Below, in pieces: positions 9,941 to 19,009 of a DNA stretch of 64,000 nt. The stretch spans positions 62,001 to 126,000 of the forward strand of contig NZ_JAHBCL010000002.1 of the NCBI RefSeq assembly GCF_018390735.1, written 5' to 3'. Position 1 is the first letter of the stretch. The number at the start of each line of letters is the position of its first letter. The DNA is from Fusibacter paucivorans. Its GTDB lineage: Bacteria; Bacillota; Clostridia; Peptostreptococcales; Acidaminobacteraceae. The notes beneath the pieces were generated by a model, which searched no databases, was not told the origin of the DNA, and was given only the letters and a program-made list of their open reading frames with translations. A program made the translations under genes and the position numbers.

Positions 9941-10694
9941 GCGCGGCCTCGTCAATATCATAATAGTAGCGATGGTTTTTGCCTTTATGGCGGTGCCGTT
10001 TAAGGCAATGACGCTTGTTGAAGGCTTTACGGAAGTCAGACCAGTCAATGCGGTTCCGATTGTCGCGGGGCTGCTGTTTGGACCGGCAGGTGCCTGGGGA
10101 TGTGGCATTGGCAATGTGATTGCAGATTTGTTTGGTGACTTTTCATGGTATTCTGTATTAGGCTTTGTTGGCAATTTTGCCGCCGCCTACGTGCCTTATC
10201 GTATTTGGCATATTATCAGAGGCGAAGAAATGCCTAATGTAAAAACACATGCTAACTTATTGCTCTACGTTTATTTATCAGTTATTGGTGCGATGGCAAC
10301 CAGCATTCTCATTGGCTGCGGCCTTGATGTTTTTTTTGGTTTTTGGTCATGGGAGCTTTTTTTTATTATCTTTTGCAATGATTTTCTTTTTCCTGTTTTT
10401 TTGGGATTGCCCGTGCTAATTGTCTTTACAAGTGACGATCATCAATTTGAGGCTTATACCGCTAAATGGACACATGCAATGCTGAACACGCAATTGGAGA
10501 CTGGTCAAGAGACAAGCAAAAAAGCTGTGTATCGAAACACTGAGAAAATGATTTGCAGGGGATTTGCCTTTGCGACGATTGGCATTTTTGCAGCCCTTAA
10601 CTTTGGCTGTGTAATGTCATCAGAAATATGGTTAATGCTGCTTGGCGTTGTTATGTGTGTTGGAATTATTGGATTGATGGCGACTGACCAGTGA
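9909..10694 (+). CDS. ECF-transporter-S-component-like membrane protein
   Basis: Begins at TTG 9909 with AAGGAGG upstream inside the preceding gene. The 261-residue protein has about six membrane spans. The block EVRPVNAVPIVAGLLFGPAG, then CGIGNVIADLFGDFSWYSVLGF, resembles the QueT/ECF S-component-like families, in which an R-P pair and G-x-x-x-D motif sit in early spans. No EcfA/EcfT genes are nearby, so it would have to use a shared energising module or act alone. The substrate is unknown. Confidence 0.65.
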   Translation: MIELIQPFAHKRGLVNIIIVAMVFAFMAVPFKAMTLVEGFTEVRPVNAVPIVAGLLFGPAGAWGCGIGNVIADLFGDFSWYSVLGFVGNFAAAYVPYRIWHIIRGEEMPNVKTHANLLLYVYLSVIGAMATSILIGCGLDVFFGFWSWELFFIIFCNDFLFPVFLGLPVLIVFTSDDHQFEAYTAKWTHAMLNTQLETGQETSKKAVYRNTEKMICRGFAFATIGIFAALNFGCVMSSEIWLMLLGVVMCVGIIGLMATDQ

Positions 10695-10757
10695 GTTTCG
10701 CTGTTGTGAAATACCTCTTATTTTAGTAAAATAGATGCAGAACGTTAGGAGGTCAGT

Positions 10758-12068
10758 GTGAAGATACGCATTGGTGTTATTGGCCCAAAGGATTCTGTTG
10801 AAAAAATTGGCGCTGTTACAAAAGAATACGAACACAAAGCGCAGTTTGATCTAAGGGAGTATGCGCGCTATCCTGATGTTCTCGAGTTGACATCGGCTAT
10901 TCAGCAGGATTGTGATATCGTAATGTTTTCCGGCGAGGCACCATATGCCGTGGCTCAAAATTTCGGCGTTCTCAATAAGCCGGCGGTCTTTATCCCTCGT
11001 GAAGGGACCAGCTTTTATCGAACGGTTTGGGAAATTGAAAAGAAGCAGCCGGGATTTAAATGCTTGAGCTCTGATATCGTCCTGCCGGATGCCGTACAGG
11101 AAACCATGGAAGAACTGGGGATCCCATACGATCAGACCTATCACTTAAAATATGAATTTAGTTTAGACAGCGATACGATTATTGCCTTTCATACGAAATT
11201 GTGGGAAGCGGGCAAAATTGATGCAGCTGTCACCGGCTTTACAAGTGTTTATGAGGCGCTTAAGCGCAAAGGTATTCACGTGTATAAAGTTTATCCGACG
11301 AAACCGTTAATTCGAGAAACCATTCAGAAAGCCATTTTGCTGGGGACGGTAAAAAAGGAGCAAGCCAGTCAAATTGCTATTCAAGTGGTTCGCATGCGCA
11401 ATTATGATGAAGCGCAAACCTCTGATTATCACTTTATGCTCATTCGAAATCAATTGGAGCAGTCCTTGATCCGTTATACACAGACGAACTTTGGTGCAAT
11501 CTTTCCATTTGGACGCGATGAATTTATGATTTTTACCAATCGCGGCGCGATTACAGATGTTGATGCCATCTACGCGACACAGTTTGGCGACTTAAAAGAA
11601 AATGCCATACTTTCCTCGGGTATTGGCTTAGGTCAAACGGTATATGAAGCAGAGCGAAATGCACGCCACGCGCTGCATTATGCGCTTCAAAAAAAGGTGA
11701 ATTGTATCTTCTTAAAAGATGGCGAGGGTGTTTTATCTGGACCGTTTATGCAGGAATCTGAACGCTGGTTATCGTTTCATACCACATTGAGAAATGATGA
11801 AATGGTTGCAGAAATTGTTGAAAAATCTGGGATCAGTGCTGCTTATATCATGAAGCTCCGAGGATTGCTCGAAAAGTTGAATCATCGTGCTGTCGATGCC
11901 AATACGGTCGCCGATTATCTGGGCATCAGCCCAAGGAGTGCGCGACGCATATTAACAGATCTCGTTACAGCCGGATTTGCCGTCATTGTCGAAGAAGCCA
12001 GTATTGCACAGACGGGCAGGCCCCGCAAGATTTACGAACTGAAAATAGAAACTGGTGAGCGGCACTAA
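10758..12068 (+). CDS. Multidomain transcriptional regulator with PrpR_N-like, degenerate cyclase/GGDEF-like and winged HTH domains
   Basis: GTG start with TTAGGAGG five bases upstream; 436 residues. The N-terminal third (IRIGVIGPKDSVEKI, DIVMFSGEAPYAVA) looks like a Rossmann-type sensor related to PrpR_N. The middle (about 230-330: FGAIFPFGRDEFMIF, then SSGIGLGQTVYEAERNARHALHYA) resembles a degenerate nucleotide-cyclase or GGDEF fold such as that of CdaR-type regulators. The C-terminal 70 residues carry a winged helix (VADYLGISPRSARRILTDLV). It precedes the abg genes and may regulate them, or the upstream transporter genes. The family assignment is by layout only. Confidence 0.65.
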   Translation: MKIRIGVIGPKDSVEKIGAVTKEYEHKAQFDLREYARYPDVLELTSAIQQDCDIVMFSGEAPYAVAQNFGVLNKPAVFIPREGTSFYRTVWEIEKKQPGFKCLSSDIVLPDAVQETMEELGIPYDQTYHLKYEFSLDSDTIIAFHTKLWEAGKIDAAVTGFTSVYEALKRKGIHVYKVYPTKPLIRETIQKAILLGTVKKEQASQIAIQVVRMRNYDEAQTSDYHFMLIRNQLEQSLIRYTQTNFGAIFPFGRDEFMIFTNRGAITDVDAIYATQFGDLKENAILSSGIGLGQTVYEAERNARHALHYALQKKVNCIFLKDGEGVLSGPFMQESERWLSFHTTLRNDEMVAEIVEKSGISAAYIMKLRGLLEKLNHRAVDANTVADYLGISPRSARRILTDLVTAGFAVIVEEASIAQTGRPRKIYELKIETGERH

Positions 12069-12188
12069 TGTTAAAAGACGAAAATCCAACTTAATGTTGT
12101 GAAAGATCAACGAAAAGCAACGATGTCATATCCTTAATTAATAGTGCAAAACTCAATAATAAACAAATAGTTAGTAGCAAATAAAAAT

Positions 12189-12234
12189 AAACCGAAATGG
12201 TTTGATGTAATAATCAAAGTGTTTCGGTTTTTAT
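12189..12234 (+). terminator. Rho-independent terminator
   Basis: Stem AACCGAAA ... TTTCGGTT with an inner TTTGAT/ATCAAA pairing and a following T-rich tail. It ends the regulator transcript about 120 bases after the stop codon. Confidence 0.85.
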
Positions 12235-12340
12235 TGTGTATTTTCCTCATTTAACATGCGAAAGTGCAGTCTTAAACATCTCTATCGAAAATTATTAGAT
12301 AATTAAGATAATTGTATCATACAAATTTTAATCCTTTTAC

Positions 12341-12384
12341 TACAATATGTATCGTTTTCGAAAAACGATAATACAATATATTGT
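12341..12384. promoter_or_regulatory. Extended dyad, candidate operator for abgTAB
   Basis: ATCGTTTT-CGA-AAAACGAT (12351-12369) is nested inside TACAATAT (12341-12348) and ATATTGTA (12377-12384). It lies about 80 bases upstream of the candidate abgT promoter and about 200 bases before the start codon, with no T-run, so an operator is more likely than a terminator. Confidence 0.5.
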
Positions 12385-12455
12385 AGTTGTGGTACGGCTA
12401 AAGGTAATGATATCATTGCCTTAATTCAAAAAAAGGGTGCAAAATATTATGATTT

Positions 12456-12464
12456 TGGTATAAT
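12456..12464 (+). promoter_or_regulatory. Candidate extended -10 promoter for abgT
   Basis: TGGTATAAT (extended -10 form) lies 114 bases before the abgT start. No convincing -35 hexamer is seen at 17 bases. Confidence 0.45.
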
Positions 12465-12577
12465 ATTGTTAGCAATAAAGGACATAACCGAAACAAGACC
12501 GAAACAGTGTTGAAATGAAGTTGAAAGGTATTAACAGAAGGCGATGGGTGGATCGCTAATGACAAAGGGAGGAAACA

Positions 12578-14113
12578 ATGGCGGATTTGAAATCAAATGA
12601 AAAGTCTTCACGCATGATGAAGGTATTCAAATGGGTTGAAAAAGTTGGCAACAAATTGCCGCACCCGTTTACGATGTTCTTATGGCTGCTCGTCATCATT
12701 ATTATTTTATCAGCGGTTTTCGGCAGTATGGGGGTTGCCGTACAGCATCCTGTGAAGGATGAGACAGTTGCCATTAAAAGTTTGTTGACAAAAGAAGGCA
12801 TTCAGTACATTATTCTCAATTTAGTTAAAAACTTCTCTGGTTTTGCGCCGTTGGGATTAGTGCTTTCTATGATGCTCGGGATCGGGCTCGCAGAGCAGTC
12901 TGGTTTTATGGATGCTTTTATGAAACGCTTTATCTTGGGGGCACCCGAGAAATTATTGGTGTTTATGGTGTTTTTAATTGGTATTTGTGGTAATATTGCT
13001 TCGGATGCAGCCGCGGTAGTTGTCCCAGGACTCGCCGGTGCTATTTTCTACGGTGCCAAGAAGAACCCGATTGTTGGTATCATTGCAGGTTATGCAGCAG
13101 CAAATGCCGGTTTTACAGCCAATATCATTGTCGCGGGGACCGATGTGCTGCTCGCTAGTATTACAGGTGAGACGGCTAAGATTATTAACCCTGCAATTGA
13201 AGTATCACCGCTTTCAAATTATTATTTTATGATTGTATCGACGCTTGTGCTCGCTGTGGTTGGCACTTGGCTGACATCAAAAGTCGTTATTAAAATTGCG
13301 GGGGATTATCAGGCTGAAGATCAAGTATTAGATCAAACGCAGGATTATGAAGTGACAGAAGAACAGCGTAGAGGCTTAAAGAGTGCGGGGCTTATTTCGA
13401 TTATTTTTTGGGGGCTGGTTATTGCAGCGCTAATCCCGACAAATTCGCCGCTTAGAGGTGAAGGCGGCAGTTTTATTTCGTCACCATTTATAAAAGGGAT
13501 CGTGCCTTTTTTACTGGTGTGGTTTGTTGCTGTGGGCGTTTCTTATGGCCGTAAAGTCGGTACGGTTACGAAAAGCGCGGACGTACCAAGACTAATGACT
13601 AAGGCAATTGAAGGGATGTCATCTTATATTGTGCTGGTTTTTGTAATGGCTCAATTTATCGGTTTCTTTAACTGGACGAATATGGGCTTAGTTTTGTCTG
13701 TAAAGCTGGCGGATCTGTTGAAAGCCTCCAATTTTACTGGTTATGGTATGGTTGTAGCAGTGATTTTTATTACGATGTTTATCAACCTATTTATTGGCAG
13801 TGGTTCGGCAAAGTGGGCATTGCTCGCGCCAGTATTTGTACCAATGTTCATGATGCTAAACTATTCACCGGCTTTTGCACAAGTTGCTTACCGTATTGGC
13901 GATTCCACAACCAATGCAATTACACCGCTCAGTCCGTATTTTGCCATTGCGCTAGGTTTTATGCAAAAATATAAGAAAGATATCGGCGTCGGAAACTTTT
14001 TCTCACTCGCACTGCCATATGTGTTGGGGTTTGGCATCATATGGATTATATTATTGGCGATCTGGTTCTATTTAAAACTGCCTTTAGGGCCTGGAGCAGG
14101 TATTTTTATGTAA
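12578..14113 (+). CDS. abgT: p-Aminobenzoyl-glutamate transporter (AbgT family)
   Basis: A 511-residue multispan protein with AGGGAGG six bases upstream. It opens with the AbgT-like block KVGNKLPHPFTMFLWLLVIIII and retains the conserved regions GNIASDAAAVVVPGLAGAIF, FIGSGSAKWALLAPVFVPMFM and YRIGDSTTNAITPLSPYF. Length matches E. coli AbgT (about 508). Two peptidase genes closely matching AbgA and AbgB follow, so the substrate is very likely p-aminobenzoyl-glutamate or a similar acyl-glutamate, imported for hydrolysis. Confidence 0.92.
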   Translation: MADLKSNEKSSRMMKVFKWVEKVGNKLPHPFTMFLWLLVIIIILSAVFGSMGVAVQHPVKDETVAIKSLLTKEGIQYIILNLVKNFSGFAPLGLVLSMMLGIGLAEQSGFMDAFMKRFILGAPEKLLVFMVFLIGICGNIASDAAAVVVPGLAGAIFYGAKKNPIVGIIAGYAAANAGFTANIIVAGTDVLLASITGETAKIINPAIEVSPLSNYYFMIVSTLVLAVVGTWLTSKVVIKIAGDYQAEDQVLDQTQDYEVTEEQRRGLKSAGLISIIFWGLVIAALIPTNSPLRGEGGSFISSPFIKGIVPFLLVWFVAVGVSYGRKVGTVTKSADVPRLMTKAIEGMSSYIVLVFVMAQFIGFFNWTNMGLVLSVKLADLLKASNFTGYGMVVAVIFITMFINLFIGSGSAKWALLAPVFVPMFMMLNYSPAFAQVAYRIGDSTTNAITPLSPYFAIALGFMQKYKKDIGVGNFFSLALPYVLGFGIIWIILLAIWFYLKLPLGPGAGIFM

Positions 14114-14169
14114 GGTAAATTACGAATGATCCAAAAAAGTTGTGTTCGATAGAGATGAAAGAGGTCACA

Positions 14170-15552
14170 ATGAAAAAAGAAGAAATGACATTAAGCAAGC
14201 AGGAAAATCAGATGAAGGAAGCAAAAGCAGGTAGGATTGATCGGACATTTGTTAACCGAATTTTGGATGGGTTGACAGAGCAGATTACAGCAGACAGAAG
14301 ACAGTTTCATAAAAATCCTGAAGTTGGCTGGACAGAGTTTCAAACAGCTGTGACAGTGAGTCAGCGATTAAAGAAGCTCGGCTTTAACGTTAGCGAGGGG
14401 AGAGCCGTTATTCACGACGCATCTAGGATGGGCGTTCCCCCTGAAAGCACCTTAACAGAAGCTTATCAACGTGCAATTGATAATGGTTTTGATAAAAAGG
14501 CGCTCGAACCTTTCAAAGGTGGCTTTACGGGTGTTGTCGGAACGATAGTCTTCGGTGAAGGGCCAGTGATCGCGCTTCGCTTCGACATGGATGCTTTAAA
14601 AATTGAAGAGAGTCGCTCAGAAGCGCATTTACCGGCACGTGAAGGCTTTCTCAGTTCAGTTGCAGGGATTATGCATGCTTGCGGTCACGACGGTCATACA
14701 GCCATTGGCTTAGGTGTTGCAGCAGTGCTGAGCAAGCTGAAGCCTTTCATGAATGCAGGGACTGTGAAACTCGTTTTTCAACCTTCGGAAGAAGGGGTTC
14801 GCGGGGCAAAATCGATGGTTAAAGCAGACATATTTGAAGATGTAGATGATGTGTTGGCATGCCATCTCATCGGCAACGAAGCGTTTGGCAAAATCATATG
14901 CGGCTCAAATGGCTTTATGGCCACAACGAAAATGGATGTTCGGTTTTCAGGACGCCCGTCGCATGCGGGATCTTCGCCGAACGCAGGAAGGCATGCAATT
15001 TTAGCGGCAGCCAGTGCAGTGGTGAACATGCATGCAATACCGAGGCATGAAGCTGGTGCCAGCCGCATCAACGTTGGAACATTCAATGGCGGTACTGACC
15101 GCAATGTGATCCCAGAAGAAGCGCTGCTAAAAATTGAAACGCGTGGTGAACAGACGGAGATTAATGATTATATGCGGCAATATGCCTTGCGCATCATTAA
15201 AAATGCGGGCGAGATGCATGGTGTTGAGACGGATGTAACCCTTATGGGGGAAGCAATCGGCGGCAAATCCGATGAATCGCTCGTTGCAGTGATCAAAGAA
15301 GTTGCCGAGGCGATGACAATATTTGACGATATCGTTGGGATTGATAGTCATGCAGGCGGCAGTGAAGACTTTTCCTATATGATGTCTGCTGTTCAGGCAC
15401 ATGGCGGTAAGGCGGCCTATTTTATGGTTGGTGCAGCACCGGTGGGAACAAGCGGTGTTGGGCATCATACCCATGAGTTCGATGTTGATGAACGGGCTCT
15501 GATTGCAAGCGTTCAAGTCATGATTGAAACTGTTGTCAAGCGATTGTCGTAG
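14170..15552 (+). CDS. abgA: p-Aminobenzoyl-glutamate hydrolase subunit A-like M20 peptidase
   Basis: The start at ATG 14170 is chosen for its AAAGAGGTC ribosome site; the frame opens earlier at 14140. The 460-residue protein follows AbgA closely: RRQFHKNPEVGWTEFQTA, FKGGFTGVVGTI, then FDMDALKIEES, MHACGHDGHTAIGLG, FQPSEEGVRGAKSMV, and GGSEDFSYMM. The metal-binding His/Asp/Glu positions of the M20 family are present. With AbgB it would cleave p-aminobenzoyl-glutamate to p-aminobenzoate and glutamate in the cytoplasm. It is somewhat longer at the N-terminus than E. coli AbgA (436 residues). Confidence 0.92.
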   Translation: MKKEEMTLSKQENQMKEAKAGRIDRTFVNRILDGLTEQITADRRQFHKNPEVGWTEFQTAVTVSQRLKKLGFNVSEGRAVIHDASRMGVPPESTLTEAYQRAIDNGFDKKALEPFKGGFTGVVGTIVFGEGPVIALRFDMDALKIEESRSEAHLPAREGFLSSVAGIMHACGHDGHTAIGLGVAAVLSKLKPFMNAGTVKLVFQPSEEGVRGAKSMVKADIFEDVDDVLACHLIGNEAFGKIICGSNGFMATTKMDVRFSGRPSHAGSSPNAGRHAILAAASAVVNMHAIPRHEAGASRINVGTFNGGTDRNVIPEEALLKIETRGEQTEINDYMRQYALRIIKNAGEMHGVETDVTLMGEAIGGKSDESLVAVIKEVAEAMTIFDDIVGIDSHAGGSEDFSYMMSAVQAHGGKAAYFMVGAAPVGTSGVGHHTHEFDVDERALIASVQVMIETVVKRLS

Positions 15553-15681
15553 AAAATTTGTGGTAAAGCGATGACGAGAAGAGCACGCGAATGTCAATGA
15601 ATTAAATTAAATGGCATCATCATGTATATTGTGACAGAGGCTAAGCGTTAATTGCAGCATTAAAGGATTGGAGTTTGATAA

Positions 15682-17142
15682 ATGAGTGCTTTAAAGAGCT
15701 ATTTTGATAAAACGGCAGAGCGGTGGTACGAGGTCAGTGATCGGATCTGGTCATTTTCAGAACTAAAATTTGATGAATATCAATCGGCGAAACTTTTAGC
15801 CGATGAATTGGCGCAAGTGGGATTTGAAATTGAACTGGGGATTGCGGGGATACCGACGGCTTTCAAAGCGTCTTACGGCAAAGGTGAGCCAGTGATTGCA
15901 ATCTTAGCAGAATATGATGCGCTCTCAGGGATGAGTCAATGTGCTGATGTGGATTACCCGCTAAAACGTCATGGCACAGAAAACGGTCACGGCTGTGGGC
16001 ATCACTTGTTGGGGACTGCATCGGCAGCGGCAGCTGCGGCAATAAAGGATTATATGATGCAGCATGAAACGTTGAAAGGGTCAGTTATCGTCTATGGATG
16101 TCCGGGAGAAGAGGGTGGATCCGGTAAAGCATTTATGGCAAGAGCTGGTGTCTTTCAGGCGGTCGATGCTGCCTTAACATGGCACCCTGGAACACATAAC
16201 GGTGTTTTTTCTGCATTTTCGCTTGCCAACTATCAAGTCTATTTTCGATTTGAGGGCGTCAGTGCGCATGCAGCGGCCAGCCCTCACCTTGGAAGGAGTG
16301 CATTAGACGCCGTAGAACTTATGAATATTGGCGTCAATTATTTAAGAGAGCATATGATTTCTGAGGCGAGGATTCACTATGCGGTGACCAATACCGGTGG
16401 CTTTTCACCTAATGTTGTACAATCGGAAGCCGAAGTGCTCTATTTGATTAGAGCGCCAAAATTATCGGAAGTCGAGGCACTTTACCAGCGTGTATGCGAT
16501 GTTGCATCAGGTGCGGCATTAATGACGGGGACGAAAGTTACGGTAGTTTTTGATAAAGCGTGTTCAGATTACATGCCCAATGTAACGCTGGGACAAGTTA
16601 TATCGGATAAAATGCTGGCGATTGGCGCACCACAATTTTCAAAAGAAGATGAACTGACCGCAGAGAGTATCCGCAAGACATTGTCTCAAGCCGATATAGA
16701 AACCGATATGGCACAGGCAAAACAGATGATGGGAGCCTTATCGGACGTGATGATGCCTTCATATCAAAAGAAGTGTTTAGCAGATTGTGTTATTCCCTAT
16801 GATGTATCGCCTCAGCGCTTGTCGGGTTCAACTGATGTCGGCGATGTCAGCCAGCTTGTTCCGACGGCACAGTGCTTTGCGGCATGTGCGAGCATCGGGA
16901 CGCCCATGCATACTTGGCAAATGGTTTCGCAGGGAAAATCGGGCATAGCGCACAAAGGGATGCGCTATGCAGCTGAAGTGCTTGCAGCTGCAGTCGTTGA
17001 ACTTTTAGAACATCCCGAAAAGATTGAAGAAGCCAAAGCAGAACATTTGAAATCTCTAAATGGCAATAGCTATCAGTCACCAATACCAGCTGATGTAATG
17101 CCCAAAATTATTGCTAAAAACGGCATGTTATCTAATAAATGA
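15682..17142 (+). CDS. abgB: p-Aminobenzoyl-glutamate hydrolase subunit B-like M20 peptidase
   Basis: A 486-residue protein with AAAGGATTGGAG upstream, the length of AbgB (about 481). Characteristic blocks are IWSFSELKFDEYQSA, ILAEYDALSGMSQ, ENGHGCGHHLLGT, YGCPGEEGGSGKAFM, TWHPGTHNGVF, SAHAAASPHLGRSALDAVELM and STDVGDVSQLVP. It is the second hydrolase subunit. A 129-base gap without a clear promoter separates it from abgA. A strong terminator follows. Confidence 0.92.
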   Translation: MSALKSYFDKTAERWYEVSDRIWSFSELKFDEYQSAKLLADELAQVGFEIELGIAGIPTAFKASYGKGEPVIAILAEYDALSGMSQCADVDYPLKRHGTENGHGCGHHLLGTASAAAAAAIKDYMMQHETLKGSVIVYGCPGEEGGSGKAFMARAGVFQAVDAALTWHPGTHNGVFSAFSLANYQVYFRFEGVSAHAAASPHLGRSALDAVELMNIGVNYLREHMISEARIHYAVTNTGGFSPNVVQSEAEVLYLIRAPKLSEVEALYQRVCDVASGAALMTGTKVTVVFDKACSDYMPNVTLGQVISDKMLAIGAPQFSKEDELTAESIRKTLSQADIETDMAQAKQMMGALSDVMMPSYQKKCLADCVIPYDVSPQRLSGSTDVGDVSQLVPTAQCFAACASIGTPMHTWQMVSQGKSGIAHKGMRYAAEVLAAAVVELLEHPEKIEEAKAEHLKSLNGNSYQSPIPADVMPKIIAKNGMLSNK

Positions 17143-17197
17143 TAATTGTGATTTAAGAAACCGTTTGTGGCATTTGCCATGCTGCTGCAATGACAAA

Positions 17198-17240
17198 TAA
17201 AAAAGTCAGCATCCCTAAAACAGTGGATGCTGACTTTTTT
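17198..17240. terminator. Bidirectional terminator between abgB and the GntR gene
   Basis: A 15-base stem (AAAAAGTCAGCATCC / GGATGCTGACTTTTT) with A- and T-runs on either side serves the two convergent genes. Confidence 0.93.
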
Positions 17241-17255
17241 GGTATTGTTTATTGT

Positions 17256-17927
17256 TTATTGCTTACCGTTCAACTTCGCCGATACGTTAAGCGCCAATGT
17301 CATATCTTTATCAAGATGAGCTTTAAAAAGGCTTTTAGCAGTGTCAATATTGCCGTTTTGCAGTGCTGTGTTAATAGCTGCGTGATCTTCTTGAATATGC
17401 AGAGCATTTTGCGATTCAAACTGATAGAGATTATAGAGCAGCGTCGTTTGCGCACGCAGTTTTTTTGCGGCAATTTCAAGCCTTGAATTGTTGGCATACG
17501 TATAAAAGATTAGGTGAAAGTCATCAGAGTAATCGCGCCATTTAGCCATGTCACCACTGGCAAGCGCATCTTCAGAATCTTGAATAATCAGATTGAGTTT
17601 GGCTAAAAACTCTAATTTTTTTGGACTGTTCATTGCATATTGCAGTGCGAGGCAATCCAAGTCGCCATTAAACTGAAAAATCTCTTTAATGTCGTTTTCA
17701 TTTAATGTGACAACGGTTACGCCCACATTTGAATAATAGGTAACCAAATTGTCTTCAACCAGCCGCGTCAAAGCTTCGCGAATAGGTGTATGACTGACAT
17801 TAAAACGTTCTTTCAATGCTTTAAGCGTCAGTTTTTCGCCGCATTTTATTTCCTGATTGAGAATATCCTCTCTTAAAATCCTGTAGATTTGCTCTGATAG
17901 CGTCAATTTATTGATGGTCAATGACAT
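17256..17927 (-). CDS. GntR-family (FCD/FadR subfamily) transcriptional regulator
   Basis: A 223-residue protein with AGAAGGAG upstream. The N-terminal winged helix (LSEQIYRILREDIL, GEKLTLKALKERFNVSHTPIREAL, RLVEDNLV) is a textbook GntR domain. The all-helical C-terminus (LDCLALQYAM, FHLIFYTYANNSRLE, HAAINTALQNGNIDTAKSLFKAHLDKD) is an FCD ligand-binding domain, with the His residues that bind metal or carboxylates in this family. It reads in the same direction as and downstream of dppBCDF and is the likely regulator of the peptide-use region. Confidence 0.9.
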   Translation of the reverse strand: MSLTINKLTLSEQIYRILREDILNQEIKCGEKLTLKALKERFNVSHTPIREALTRLVEDNLVTYYSNVGVTVVTLNENDIKEIFQFNGDLDCLALQYAMNSPKKLEFLAKLNLIIQDSEDALASGDMAKWRDYSDDFHLIFYTYANNSRLEIAAKKLRAQTTLLYNLYQFESQNALHIQEDHAAINTALQNGNIDTAKSLFKAHLDKDMTLALNVSAKLNGKQ

Positions 17928-18034
17928 ACACTTCTCCTTCTATCTCTCTGTATTTACTTTAACATTTTGATATGTTGAAAGCAACTGCCGAACACATGAC
18001 TTTACCGCTCCATTAGATAGGTGGCAATAAGGGG

Positions 18035-19009
18035 TCATTTTTGCGCCATATAGGCTTTAACAGCACTTGGACAAGCGACGAAGTGTTTTGGTTCAACTTC
18101 AATAAGTTCAGATTCATAATGGGCACATTGCTCGCCGCAGCCGGGACAACGCTGTGCAAAACGACATCCGGGAAGCGGGTTAATTGGACTGACGACTTCG
18201 CCTTTTACGGTTTCGATTGCCTTATGCCGCATGCTTGAACTCGGAATGGGAATAGCGGACAACAAGGCTTTTGTATAAGGGTGAACAGGATTTTTAAAAA
18301 GTACCTTTGAAGGTGCCATTTCAACACACTGGCCAAGGTACATGACCGCAATATTGGTCGAAATATGTCTGACAACACTTAAATCATGTGTGATAAAAAG
18401 ATAAGTCAGAGAGAGCTCTGCCTGTAAATCCATCAATAGATTCAAAATTTGTGCTTGGATGCTGACATCCAGTGCAGAAACGGGTTCGTCACAGACGATG
18501 AAACGCGGTTTCATCGCAATAGCGCGCGCGATTCCAATACGCTGACGCCTTCCGCCGTCAAGTTCATGGGGATAGGCCATGGATAGACGCTGTGAAAGAC
18601 CGACGAGTGCCATAAGACGATCCACTTCCTTCATTAACTCTTTTTTATTTGAAATAATTTTATTGACAATGAGCGGTTCTGCAATAAGTTCTTTAACAGT
18701 CATTCTCGGGTTGAGAGAAGCGTAAGGATCCTGAAAAATAATTTGCATATCACGGCGAACATCTGCGAGTTCTTTACGGTTTAACTTGGTAATATCGCGA
18801 CCATCGTAGCGGATAATGCCATCGGTTGGCTCGACGAGTCGCAGCAGTGTTCTACCAAGCGTACTTTTACCACAGCCCGATTCGCCGACGACGCCGAGGG
18901 TTTGCCCCTCAAAAATGCTTAGACTGATATCGTCAAGGGCGTGTAATTTTCCCTCTTTGACGGGAAAGTATTTTTTTAAGTGTTCAATTTCTATAATCGG
19001 CTGTTTCAT
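18035..19009 (-). CDS. dppF: Peptide ABC transporter ATPase, DppF/OppF type
   Basis: A 324-residue ATPase with Walker A GESGCGKST, Walker B FIVCDEPVSALD, H-loop THDLS and the C-terminal Cys-rich extension (CRFAQRCPGCGEQCAHYE) that is typical of OppF/DppF and may bind an iron-sulfur cluster. The ABC signature reads LDGGRRQR instead of LSGGQRQR, two changes in the most conserved motif. Its start overlaps the dppD stop by four bases. It would energise uptake with DppD. Confidence 0.9.
   Translation of the reverse strand: MKQPIIEIEHLKKYFPVKEGKLHALDDISLSIFEGQTLGVVGESGCGKSTLGRTLLRLVEPTDGIIRYDGRDITKLNRKELADVRRDMQIIFQDPYASLNPRMTVKELIAEPLIVNKIISNKKELMKEVDRLMALVGLSQRLSMAYPHELDGGRRQRIGIARAIAMKPRFIVCDEPVSALDVSIQAQILNLLMDLQAELSLTYLFITHDLSVVRHISTNIAVMYLGQCVEMAPSKVLFKNPVHPYTKALLSAIPIPSSSMRHKAIETVKGEVVSPINPLPGCRFAQRCPGCGEQCAHYESELIEVEPKHFVACPSAVKAYMAQK

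Larger units (their letters stand above)
12069..12577 (+). other. 509-base intergenic region before abgT
   Basis: No gene seen. It holds a terminator (12189-12234), an extended dyad (12341-12384) and an extended -10 type promoter (12456-12464). The stretch is markedly more AT-rich than the flanking genes. Confidence 0.7.

Noticed and set aside
15640-15660. Sigma-54-like GG...GC pattern before abgB
   Set aside because: Spacing between GG and GC is 13 rather than 10 bases.
17190-17486. 98-codon plus-strand frame over the GntR gene
   Set aside because: It covers the terminator and the antisense of a clear GntR gene.
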